DNA of 39,383 nucleotides from positions 1 through 39,383 of the forward strand of contig DATDUP010000017.1 of assembly GCA_035290345.1 (NCBI GenBank), written 5' to 3'. The position numbers were made by a program, and so were the translations under genes. The DNA comes from DATDUP01 sp035290345. GTDB taxonomy: Bacteria > Patescibacteriota > Patescibacteriia > Magasanikbacterales > UBA922. Under the pieces are notes generated by a model. It made no database searches. It had not been told where the DNA came from and worked only from the letters and a program-made list of their open reading frames with translations. Below, piece by piece: positions 23,258 to 30,309 of this stretch; position 1 is the stretch's first letter, and each line of letters opens with the position of its first letter.

Positions 23258-23548
23258 CTAGCGTCCGGAGTGTCCGGCCATGCAAGGACAGGTGTGCTCT
23301 CGGTAGTGTTCTCCGAGCCTTTTCTCGTCCTGGTCCGACTGTCTGGGCAACGGCGAGTTGAACAGGGCTTCACTGGCATCCAGCCAGGCTCGACTCTGTT
23401 CAGGAGTGGACTGTCTGACTTCGAACCGGCGAAGCAGAGCCGCTCCTTCCCACTTGGACATGACCAAGTGGGTACAGTCGTTTACAGTGACGAATCCGTT
23501 TTTTCCATCTTCCGCCATCCAGAACTTACAACACTTAACTTTCCCCAT
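23258..23548 (-). CDS. Small GC-rich cysteine-containing protein (96 aa)
   Basis: A 96-residue protein starting MGKVKCCKFWMAEDGKNGFV, not recognised. The first half may be a small beta domain; the second half is helical and charged (ARAWLDASEALF-like helices). Cysteines at 6-7 and 25 and a final TCPCMAGH could bind metal, but no standard finger is formed. AGGGAGG lies a few bases before the ATG; the frame extends 20 codons further upstream to a less likely start within the leader. It has its own promoter, and a GC-rich hairpin follows. Part of the scattered GC-rich set. Confidence 0.65.
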   Translation of the reverse strand: MGKVKCCKFWMAEDGKNGFVTVNDCTHLVMSKWEGAALLRRFEVRQSTPEQSRAWLDASEALFNSPLPRQSDQDEKRLGEHYREHTCPCMAGHSGR

Positions 23549-23598
23549 GTCTTCCTCCCTGGTGATCTGTTCGATTGGTGGGCACCTTGCTGAGAAAG

Positions 23599-23626
23599 AT
23601 ATTAGCAATTAATCATAAAAAGTCAA
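23599..23626 (-). promoter_or_regulatory. Promoter of the 96-residue protein
   Basis: On the minus strand TTGACT (23626-23621), 16 bases and TAATAT (23604-23599). Confidence 0.65.
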
Positions 23627-23642
23627 GGGTCTGTACAGATGA

Positions 23643-23671
23643 TTGACAGGGATCAGTTTAAGTGGTAATAA
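23643..23671 (+). promoter_or_regulatory. Promoter of the GC-rich membrane protein
   Basis: TTGACA (23643-23648), 17 bases and TAATAA (23666-23671), back to back with the promoter at 23599-23626. Confidence 0.65.
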
Positions 23672-23703
23672 TCAGGCAGAACTTTTCATCAGGAGGAAAG
23701 AAA

Positions 23704-24264
23704 ATGGAAGGATCTGACAGGCTTTTTCCGGAAACATTGTGTGGTATGGTGATCGTGCTCGCGGCGTTGTTCGTGAGCAAATTCCTGGGGTTTCATCCCG
23801 GGTTCGTGGCGGCTGCGGCTTTTGTGGGTGTGATCTATCTCCTCTTGTCTGCCGAGGAAAGGCCTTGGGTGGACTTCTTTTTCAACAGCCTGCTCTTCCC
23901 CACGGCTCTGATGGGGTGGCTGACGTTTTTCAGTTTGCTGGTCCAAGCCAGTAAAGAGGAGAATGGTAGTAGGGTGCTGGCTTTGTTGCTGCTCGGGATA
24001 GTGGTGATGGTAGTGACGATTGTGATCAGTATCCTGGCAAAAGAGTTGTTCGTCGAAAGGTGGTGGAGTTTTTCTCCCGTACTGAAGTTTGGGCACCTAC
24101 TGGCCTTCGGCGGGGTGATCATTGCCATCTCGGTCACCTTTGAGTATGATCCAGCGGATTCCCAACAATTGGGTTGGGTTCTTCTTTCGGACACGGGCTT
24201 CAGTGCCCTGATCACTGGTTTGATGTTTCTCAGCCGGTTGAAATACAGCCGGCAGAGGAAGTAG
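23704..24264 (+). CDS. GC-rich multi-helix membrane protein (186 aa)
   Basis: A 186-residue protein with about six hydrophobic helices, beginning MEGSDRLFPETLCGMVIV and ending with a basic tail RLKYSRQRK that should be cytosolic. Acidic and charged connections (SAEERPW, QASKEENGSR, TFEYDPADSQQ) separate the helix pairs. No transporter or enzyme motif is visible. AGGAGG stands seven bases before the ATG, which makes that start secure over the upstream GTG. Its promoter is back to back with that of the 96-residue protein, and the two may be related functionally. Function unknown. Confidence 0.7.
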   Translation: MEGSDRLFPETLCGMVIVLAALFVSKFLGFHPGFVAAAAFVGVIYLLLSAEERPWVDFFFNSLLFPTALMGWLTFFSLLVQASKEENGSRVLALLLLGIVVMVVTIVISILAKELFVERWWSFSPVLKFGHLLAFGGVIIAISVTFEYDPADSQQLGWVLLSDTGFSALITGLMFLSRLKYSRQRK

Positions 24265-24277
24265 GCTCCTTCGGTTC

Positions 24278-24315
24278 CGTGGACGCCGCTCCTGTTCACA
24301 GGCGCGGCGTCCACG
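24278..24315 (+). terminator. GC-rich hairpin after the membrane protein
   Basis: CGTGGACGCCGC (24278-24289) and GCGGCGTCCACG (24304-24315), twelve perfect pairs with a 14-base loop, no T-run. Confidence 0.6.
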
Positions 24316-24323
24316 CGGTAGTT

Positions 24324-24343
24324 CCACCTTTAGGGTGGTTTTT
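24324..24343 (+). terminator. Small rho-independent terminator
   Basis: CCACC and GGTGG pair over a TTTAG loop, followed by TTTTT. Together with the hairpin before it, it forms a double stop. It touches the end of the convergent superoxide dismutase gene. Confidence 0.7.
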
Positions 24344-24920
24344 ATATTCTTACTAAATTCCACCAGGCTTCAATATATTCGGCTCGACGGTTTTGATATT
24401 TGAGATAATAGGCATGCTCCCAAACATCGAGATTGAGGATGGGTTTATGATTCAGAGTCAAAGGCGAATCTTGATTGGGTAGAGAATAAAGACCCAGTTT
24501 TTGGTTTTCATTTCGCACCAACCAGATCCAGCCACTGCCGAAATGAGAAAGAGCTAGATTAGTAAATTGTTGGCGAAAATCGGCAAATGAGCCAAAGGTT
24601 TTTTCAATTTCTGCTTTGAGATTTTGATCAATTGGTTTGTGGGGGTTGAGAAATGTCCAGAATAGATTATGGTTGAGGAAGCCGCCACCAAAGTTTTTTA
24701 TTTTTGTTCGGTCGTTTTCATTTACTGGCAGTATGGCCAAATCTTGTAAGATTTCCTCGGCGGTTTTATTTGTTATTTCCGGGTAGGAAGCGAGGACTTT
24801 GTTAAAGTTATCACAATATGCCTGGTGATGTTTATGGTAATGGAGATTGGTAGTTTCTTGGTCAAAGTGAGGTTCCAAATCACTAGGAGAAAAGGGCAGG
24901 GGAGGTAAGGTGAAATTCAT
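24342..24920 (-). CDS. Superoxide dismutase, Fe/Mn type
   Basis: A 192-residue Fe/Mn superoxide dismutase, which converts superoxide to oxygen and hydrogen peroxide. The four metal ligands are in place: His27 (LHYHKHHQAY), His84 (FLNHNLFW), Asp165 and His169 (DVWEHAYYLKYQNRR). The glycine-rich GGGFLNH matches the active-site loop. The sequence does not settle iron against manganese. There is no signal peptide, so it is cytosolic. It shares a divergent promoter region with the transaldolase gene; a perfect 12-base palindrome sits there. It implies exposure to oxygen at times. Confidence 0.95.
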   Translation of the reverse strand: MNFTLPPLPFSPSDLEPHFDQETTNLHYHKHHQAYCDNFNKVLASYPEITNKTAEEILQDLAILPVNENDRTKIKNFGGGFLNHNLFWTFLNPHKPIDQNLKAEIEKTFGSFADFRQQFTNLALSHFGSGWIWLVRNENQKLGLYSLPNQDSPLTLNHKPILNLDVWEHAYYLKYQNRRAEYIEAWWNLVRI

Positions 24921-24942
24921 ATGATTTAAATTATTGTTATTT

Positions 24943-24954
24943 CATACTAGTATG
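24943..24954. promoter_or_regulatory. Perfect palindrome CATACTAGTATG upstream of sod
   Basis: The 12-base palindrome lies in the gap between the divergent superoxide dismutase and transaldolase genes, overlapping candidate -10 boxes on both strands. It could be an operator for a dimeric repressor. Confidence 0.4.
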
Positions 24955-25000
24955 GTATAATATGAAAGATTCTTGGTCAATGGGGGATAACTGAGATTAA

Positions 25001-25029
25001 TTGACGAGTAGGGGACAAAAGCCTATAAT
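25001..25029 (+). promoter_or_regulatory. Promoter of transaldolase
   Basis: TTGACG (25001-25006), 17 bases and TATAAT (25024-25029). The leader is about 20 bases, AT-rich, without a Shine-Dalgarno sequence. Confidence 0.75.
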
Positions 25030-25056
25030 TTCTTATATAAATTATCAAACAATCAT

Positions 25057-25920
25057 ATGTCTGAAACAATAAGAACTAAAATTTTTTTAGATAGCGGCGA
25101 TCCTAAAGAAACAGCCGACATTTTGGGTCATTTTGGTACCCTGGATGGTCAGACCACCAATCCATCGCTTTTTGCCAAGAATCCGCAGGTGCAAGCGCGA
25201 TTGGCCACCGGAAAAAAATATGATGCGACCGAAGTTTTAGTTGCTTACAAACAAGTGGTGAGTGAGATTTCCCGTTTATTACCACAGGGATCAGTATCCG
25301 TGGAAGTCTATGCTGACGCTCAGACTCCGGCGGAACAGATTTTAAACCAGGCCCGGGAAATGAATACTTGGATTCCTAATGCTCATATCAAAATTCCCGT
25401 GACTCGCTTTGGTTTGGAAGCTGCAGAAATACTGATCAAAGAGGGGATACGACTCAATTTGACTTTGGTTTTTTCTCAGGAGCAGGCCGCGGCGGTTTAT
25501 GCAGCGACTCGGGGCGCCAAGCCTGGTCAGGTTTTTCTTTCTCCCTTTATCGGACGACTGGATGATATTGGTTTAGACGGGATGTCATTGATTGCTAATA
25601 TTTTACGATTGTATTCGTCCGGAGATGGCCACGTACAAGTCTTGGCCGCTTCGGTCCGTACTTATGAGCATTTTCTTCAGACTTTGAAATTAAACTGTGA
25701 TCTAGTGACTGTTCCGGGAAAGATTTTATTAACTTGGTTGGAACAAGGAAAAAATATGCCATCCGCTGACTGGGTTTATTCGCCGGCTGGCTTTAAGGTC
25801 ATTCCTTGGGAAGAGATTACTTTGACTAAGTCTTGGCCAGAATATAATTTTAATCACGAATTGACTGACAAGGGGCTGGAAAAATTTGCCGCGGATTGGA
25901 ATAATCTGGTAAAGGTTTAA
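25057..25920 (+). CDS. tal: Transaldolase
   Basis: Transaldolase moves a three-carbon ketol unit between sugar phosphates in the non-oxidative pentose phosphate pathway. The 287-residue protein has the typical start FLDSGDPKE and LDGQTTNPSL, the Schiff-base lysine Lys112 in HIKIPVTRFGLEA, the acidic pair in RLNLTLVFSQEQA, FLSPFIGRLDD, and VLAASVRT near the phosphate site. Length lies between the short and classical families. It is followed four bases later by a thioredoxin/CcdA fusion, so the two may share a transcript although they do not share a pathway. Confidence 0.92.
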   Translation: MSETIRTKIFLDSGDPKETADILGHFGTLDGQTTNPSLFAKNPQVQARLATGKKYDATEVLVAYKQVVSEISRLLPQGSVSVEVYADAQTPAEQILNQAREMNTWIPNAHIKIPVTRFGLEAAEILIKEGIRLNLTLVFSQEQAAAVYAATRGAKPGQVFLSPFIGRLDDIGLDGMSLIANILRLYSSGDGHVQVLAASVRTYEHFLQTLKLNCDLVTVPGKILLTWLEQGKNMPSADWVYSPAGFKVIPWEEITLTKSWPEYNFNHELTDKGLEKFAADWNNLVKV

Positions 25921-25924
25921 GATT

Positions 25925-27103
25925 ATGCGCCGGTTTTGTTTTTTTCTTATCTTATTTTTTCTATCTTTCAACCTTTTATTCCGGGGAAATTTAGCACAGG
26001 CAACGGACAAGGTGTCTTTTGTGTTGTTTCATTTGGAGTCCTGTCCTCATTGTCAAGACGAAATTGAGTTTATTGAAGATTATTTAAAACCGAAATATTC
26101 GTCTCAAGTTGATTTTCAGTTATACGAGGTGAGTAGTAAGAAAAATCAGGAATTGTATTCTCAATACGGTTATTTTTATAAAGCGGAAATCGGTGGTGTG
26201 CCCATTACTTTTATTGATGGTACTGTAATTTCTGGGTATCGGGATGAAGCGGAGACTGGGGCGCAGCTGGAGAAAGTGATCAAAGAAAAAATTGCCGCTA
26301 GATTTGGATCAGTAGTTGATCCTGGGGTCGCTCCAGAGCCGCCCGCAGATTTAGTTCAGGTTCCGATTCTTGGGCAAATTTCAGCTCGTAGTTTTTCTTT
26401 GCCGTTATTAACCGTGGTGGTGGGGGTTTTAGATGGTTTTAATCCCTGCGCCATGTGGGCACTCGTTTTTTTAATCTCCATCCTCTTGGGCATGGAAAAC
26501 AAAAAACGGATGTGGTTATTGGGTTCTTTATTTATTTTAGCGTCTGGATTGGTCTATTTCTTTTTCCTAACGGCTTGGCTGAAATTCATCATGTTCATTG
26601 GTTTAATTTTTTGGGTCCGTTTGGGTATTGGGCTGGTGGCTGTTGGTTTTGGTTTAAAGAACTTGTCCGACTATTGGCAAAATCGGAAAGCGGCTGGTGT
26701 CGTTTGTACGGTTTCTAATCAAACTGTCACCCAAAAGACTTTTGCCAGGATTAAAGAAATTGTCTGGCGCCGGAGTCTGGTGTGGTCAGCCTTGGGTATT
26801 ATTATCTTGGGTTTTTCCGTAAATTTAGTAGAAATCGCCTGTTCAGCTGGGTTTCCGGCGATCTATACCCAAGTCTTAGCTTTGAATGATTTGGCTAATT
26901 GGCAACGCTACCTCTATTTATCAGGCTATGTTTTTTTCTACATGCTTGATGATTTGATTGTGTTTATCGTGGCTATGCTGACTCTGCAATCTAAAGTTGT
27001 TGGGGGGAGATATGCTAAGTATTCTAATCTGATTGGGGGTCTGGTGATTTTTGTCTTAGGATTATTGTTATTATTCCGACCGGAGTGGTTGTCTTTTCGT
27101 TGA
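25925..27103 (+). CDS. Thioredoxin-like / CcdA-like membrane redox fusion
   Basis: A 392-residue protein with a signal sequence (about 4-24), an exported thioredoxin-like domain with active site CPHC (Cys40, Cys43) and the cis-proline GVPITF, then a membrane domain of about six helices. The membrane domain has a proline/cysteine pair GFNPCAMW (Cys174) and VEIACSAGFP (Cys306), the two cysteines that in CcdA/DsbD carry electrons across the membrane. It likely passes reducing power from cytosolic thioredoxin to the outward-facing CPHC domain, in one polypeptide. Its partners in the window are unknown. Confidence 0.85.
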   Translation: MRRFCFFLILFFLSFNLLFRGNLAQATDKVSFVLFHLESCPHCQDEIEFIEDYLKPKYSSQVDFQLYEVSSKKNQELYSQYGYFYKAEIGGVPITFIDGTVISGYRDEAETGAQLEKVIKEKIAARFGSVVDPGVAPEPPADLVQVPILGQISARSFSLPLLTVVVGVLDGFNPCAMWALVFLISILLGMENKKRMWLLGSLFILASGLVYFFFLTAWLKFIMFIGLIFWVRLGIGLVAVGFGLKNLSDYWQNRKAAGVVCTVSNQTVTQKTFARIKEIVWRRSLVWSALGIIILGFSVNLVEIACSAGFPAIYTQVLALNDLANWQRYLYLSGYVFFYMLDDLIVFIVAMLTLQSKVVGGRYAKYSNLIGGLVIFVLGLLLLFRPEWLSFR

Positions 27104-27115
27104 TAAAAAATTACT

Positions 27116-27991
27116 ATGTCCATCAGCGCCCCGGCGATAAAAGAAAAATCAGGAAAGGTGCGCTGCCAAGCGTGCGCACATCAGTGTTTGATTAGTCCGG
27201 GGCAAACCGGTATTTGTGGCGTACGGCAAAATCAAGCTGGAGAATTGATTCTTTTGGTTTATGGCCGGCCAGTCGCTTTACACATTGATCCGATAGAGAA
27301 AAAACCCCTTGCTCATTTTTTGCCGGGCACCCAGATTCTTTCTTTGGGGACCTTTGGTTGTAATTTTCGGTGTTCTTTTTGTCAGAATTGGGAGATTTCT
27401 CAAAGAAAACAGGAATTAGAAAAAGAAGTGGCCGGGTTATCAGAATGGACGCCAGAAAAAATTGTGGCTTTGGCCAGAGCCAAGAACCTGCCCGCTATCG
27501 CCTATACTTACAATGAACCGACGATTTTTATTGAATACGCTCATGACATTATGGTTCTGGCCCAGGAAGCGGGATTGAAAAATGTTTTTGTCACTAATGG
27601 TTATGCTACTCGCCGAGCCTGGGACTATGTCCGGCCGTATTTAGACGCAGCGAATATCGACCTAAAGTCTTTCCGCGATGATTTTTACATCCAATTTTGT
27701 GGTGCACATTTGGCCCCGGTCCTAGATTCCATCACCTATCTCCATCAGCAGGGAGTTTGGTTGGAGATAACGACCATGCTCATTCCCGGACAAAATGATT
27801 CAGACCAGGAACTGGAGGCTATGGCCAATTTTTTAGTCAGCCTCAATCCGGGTATTCCTTGGCATTTGTCGCGATTTTTTCCACGGTATAAAATGGAAGA
27901 GGGGAAAGAAACACCGCTGGCGACTCTCCAACGAGCCGAAGCGATCGGCCGTCGGTCCGGTTTAAAACATATTCATTTAGGAAATATATGA
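27116..27991 (+). CDS. AmmeMemoRadiSam system radical SAM enzyme
   Basis: A 291-residue radical SAM enzyme of the AmmeMemoRadiSam type. The cluster motif is CNFRCSFC (Cys82, Cys86, Cys89), preceded by GTFG. An N-terminal cysteine set CQACAHQCLI and GICG (17, 20, 24, 34) is typical of this family and of pyruvate-formate-lyase activating enzyme relatives. TYNEPTIFIEYAHD and TNGYAT are conserved core segments. It overlaps the next gene (AMMECR1) as ATGA, which supports the assignment. The system's reaction is not settled to my knowledge. Confidence 0.9.
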   Translation: MSISAPAIKEKSGKVRCQACAHQCLISPGQTGICGVRQNQAGELILLVYGRPVALHIDPIEKKPLAHFLPGTQILSLGTFGCNFRCSFCQNWEISQRKQELEKEVAGLSEWTPEKIVALARAKNLPAIAYTYNEPTIFIEYAHDIMVLAQEAGLKNVFVTNGYATRRAWDYVRPYLDAANIDLKSFRDDFYIQFCGAHLAPVLDSITYLHQQGVWLEITTMLIPGQNDSDQELEAMANFLVSLNPGIPWHLSRFFPRYKMEEGKETPLATLQRAEAIGRRSGLKHIHLGNI

Positions 27992-28548
27992 TTGCGGCTG
28001 ACAAAAAATATTTATTATCCCTAGCTCGGAAAACTTTACAGGCTTATTTTTCTCAGAAAAAACTGTCAGTGTCCGCGCCACCAGCGGGTTCCCCTTTGTC
28101 TGCCCCTCGCGGCTGTTTTGTCACTTTGCAGACTCGGTCTGGTCAGTTATGTGGTTGCGTGGGCAATATTGAGCCCAGCGGCCCTCTGTATCTAGCCGTA
28201 CAAGACAATTCTTTGGCCGCGGCGCTGGCTGATGATCGGTTTTTACCTTTGACTGAGACTGAATTAGCAGAGATCAAAATTGAAATTTCGGTTTTGACCG
28301 AGCCACGTTTTCTCTCTTTTTCTTCTCCAGATGATTTACTGAACCAATTGCGTTCTGGCCGACCAGGAGTGATTTTGTCCCAGGGACGCCAGTCTGCTAC
28401 CTATCTTCCTCAAGTCTGGGAAGTTTTGCCTGAGCCAGAAGTTTTCCTTTCTTCGTTGAGCGAAAAGGCCGGACTAAAGCCAATGGCTTGGCATGAACCA
28501 GACACTCGGATTGCGGTCTATGAAGCGGAACATTTTGTTGAGGCCTGA
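27988..28548 (+). CDS. AMMECR1-domain protein
   Basis: A 186-residue AMMECR1-family protein. The conserved core PRGCFVTLQTRSGQLCGCVGNIEP corresponds to the family's glycine/cysteine motif (usual form LRGCIG), followed by LAAALADDRFLPLTETEL and a C-terminal LPQVWEVLPEPEVFLSSLSEKAGL, all in the expected order. It is the second component of the AmmeMemoRadiSam set and overlaps the radical SAM gene by four bases. The third, Memo, is not in the window. Cytosolic; function unresolved. Confidence 0.88.
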   Translation: MIAADKKYLLSLARKTLQAYFSQKKLSVSAPPAGSPLSAPRGCFVTLQTRSGQLCGCVGNIEPSGPLYLAVQDNSLAAALADDRFLPLTETELAEIKIEISVLTEPRFLSFSSPDDLLNQLRSGRPGVILSQGRQSATYLPQVWEVLPEPEVFLSSLSEKAGLKPMAWHEPDTRIAVYEAEHFVEA

Positions 28549-28568
28549 TTTTTTTGTGCGAAATGTGC

Positions 28569-28574
28569 TATAAT
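28569..28574 (+). promoter_or_regulatory. Extended -10 promoter of the ATPase gene
   Basis: TATAAT preceded by TGTGC; no good -35 box at the usual distance. About 22 bases precede the ATG. Confidence 0.55.
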
Positions 28575-28596
28575 ATGGATAATTGGTGAAAACATT

Positions 28597-30255
28597 ATGC
28601 CCATGGAACAATTGATGGTGAGAGACGCAGTACCAAAAACGCCAGAGGATGTGTGTTTTTTTGCTCAAACTAATTACCGCAATCAATTGCGTAAATTCGG
28701 TATCAGGCTTGACGATCGACGCAAGCACATGTATTTGATTGGAAAAACTGGCATGGGCAAGACGACGATGATGGAAAACATGATTCTGCATGACATCTAT
28801 GCTGGTCATGGGGTTGGTTTGGTGGATCCGCATGGCGATTTTGCGGAAAAGATCATCAACTATATTCCTTCTAAGCGGATCAACGATGTCGTGTATTTCA
28901 ACCCGGCCGACGTGCAATATCCGATTGGCTTTAATATCTTGGAAGTGAGGAATGAAGGACAGAAGCATTTGGTGGCCGCCGGTCTGATGGGCACTTTCAA
29001 GAAGATTTGGCCCGATGTGTGGAGTTCGCGCATGGAATACATTTTGAACAATACTCTCTTGGCCTTGTTAGACTATCCCGGTTCCACTCTCTTAGGCATT
29101 AATCGATTGCTGGCTGACAAAGTTTATCGTCGGAAAGTGGTACGCAATTTAACTGATCCGGTGGTCAAGGCTTTTTGGCAAACAGAATTTGCCAATTATC
29201 CTGAACGCTACATGACCGAAGCCGTGGCCCCTATCCAAAATAAAATCGGTCAATTTTTGTCTGCCTCAGTTATTCGCAATATGGTGGCGCAAGTAAAATC
29301 CACGATCAATATCCGCGAGGTTATGGACAAGAATAAAATTTTCATCATGAACTTGTCCAAAGGGCGGATCGGGGAGGATAACAGCCGGTTGTTGGGCGGC
29401 ATGTTGATTACTGGTTTGCAAATTGCGGCGATGGAGCGGGTGGATATTCCTGAAAATGAACGAGAAGATTTTTTTCTTTATGTGGACGAATTTCAGAATT
29501 TTGCGAATCCCAGTTTTGCCAACATTCTATCGGAAGCGCGGAAATATCGTTTGGCTTTAATCATGGCTCATCAGTATGTGACTCAATTAGATGAAACAGT
29601 GGCGGATGCAGTTTTTGGTAACGTCGGAACGATTGCCTGCTTTCGGGTAGGTGGAGCAGATGCCGAAGCTTTAGAAAAAGAATTTGCCCCTACCTTTACT
29701 CCAGAAGACATTGTCAACCTCCCCAAACATCATATTTTTCTTAAGCTGATGATAGACGGTGTGGCTTCTTTGCCTTTTTCGGCCTTGACTATGCCGCCGA
29801 TTGCCCGCGCTACTGATTCTGCTGAAAAAGTCATCCGGGTCTCTCGGGAACGTTATGCCAAGAGTCGGGATGTTATTGAAGACAAAATTTTGCGTTGGAG
29901 TGGCATGGGGGAAACTAGCGAAGAAGATGATGATGAAGAAGAAGATGGCGGTGAGAGGAAACCTGCTCCAATTAAGGTGGAGCCAGAAAAGACTATTTCT
30001 TTGAGTAGTTTGACTCCGCGAAGTGAAGTGGTCAAAAAGAGTAATCCACCCCAAGCCAAGATTCAGCCCTCGCCTGTGGTGAAAAAGAATAATCAACCTC
30101 ATTTTTCCGGAGACAAACCCGCGATGAAAACAGTTTCCCGGCCACCGAGCGGACCACAGATTTTTAAAAAAGAGGAAGTGGTAAAGTTTAATCAAAAAAA
30201 GAAGGAAGATAAAGACGATGATGATTCTTTTGTCAGTCGTTTGGAAAACGGCTAG
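28597..30255 (+). CDS. HerA/VirD4-like DNA-translocating ATPase
   Basis: A 552-residue ATPase. Walker A is LIGKTGMGKTTMM (about 47-59), followed by VDPHGDFAEKII; Walker B is FFLYVDEFQNFANPSF (about 288-303). ARKYRLALIMAHQYVTQL and the downstream NVGTIACFRVGG match type IV coupling proteins and HerA-like motors, which form hexamers and pump DNA or proteins at the membrane. There is no membrane helix; the C-terminal 110 residues are acidic then basic and disordered. Its likely membrane partner is the 478-residue protein at 17772, encoded 9 kb away. No relaxase or pilus gene is visible, so conjugation as such cannot be claimed. Confidence 0.85.
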   Translation: MPMEQLMVRDAVPKTPEDVCFFAQTNYRNQLRKFGIRLDDRRKHMYLIGKTGMGKTTMMENMILHDIYAGHGVGLVDPHGDFAEKIINYIPSKRINDVVYFNPADVQYPIGFNILEVRNEGQKHLVAAGLMGTFKKIWPDVWSSRMEYILNNTLLALLDYPGSTLLGINRLLADKVYRRKVVRNLTDPVVKAFWQTEFANYPERYMTEAVAPIQNKIGQFLSASVIRNMVAQVKSTINIREVMDKNKIFIMNLSKGRIGEDNSRLLGGMLITGLQIAAMERVDIPENEREDFFLYVDEFQNFANPSFANILSEARKYRLALIMAHQYVTQLDETVADAVFGNVGTIACFRVGGADAEALEKEFAPTFTPEDIVNLPKHHIFLKLMIDGVASLPFSALTMPPIARATDSAEKVIRVSRERYAKSRDVIEDKILRWSGMGETSEEDDDEEEDGGERKPAPIKVEPEKTISLSSLTPRSEVVKKSNPPQAKIQPSPVVKKNNQPHFSGDKPAMKTVSRPPSGPQIFKKEEVVKFNQKKKEDKDDDDSFVSRLENG

Positions 30256-30270
30256 TCCAGCCGTTTTTTG
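30245..30270 (+). terminator. Terminator between the ATPase gene and the PEP-domain array
   Basis: AAAACGGC and GCCGTTTT pair around the ATPase's own stop codon, with two further T's. The array's promoter follows immediately. Confidence 0.85.
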
Positions 30271-30271
30271 T

Positions 30272-30301
30272 TTGACAAAAGTGGCTTATTTTGGATAAGA
30301 T
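30272..30301 (+). promoter_or_regulatory. Promoter of the PEP-domain array
   Basis: TTGACA (30272-30277), 18 bases and TAAGAT (30296-30301). Eight bases separate the -10 box from the ATG at 30310. It is the only obvious promoter before the six-gene run. Confidence 0.65.
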
Positions 30302-30309
30302 TGGGATAT

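Noticed and set aside
28597..30255. Integrated conjugative element
   Set aside because: Only a coupling-type ATPase and its companion are present; no relaxase, integrase, attachment repeats or pilus genes.
30268..30309. Longer start for array gene 1 at 30268
   Set aside because: It lies inside the terminator and -35 box; the ATG at 30310 follows the -10 box.
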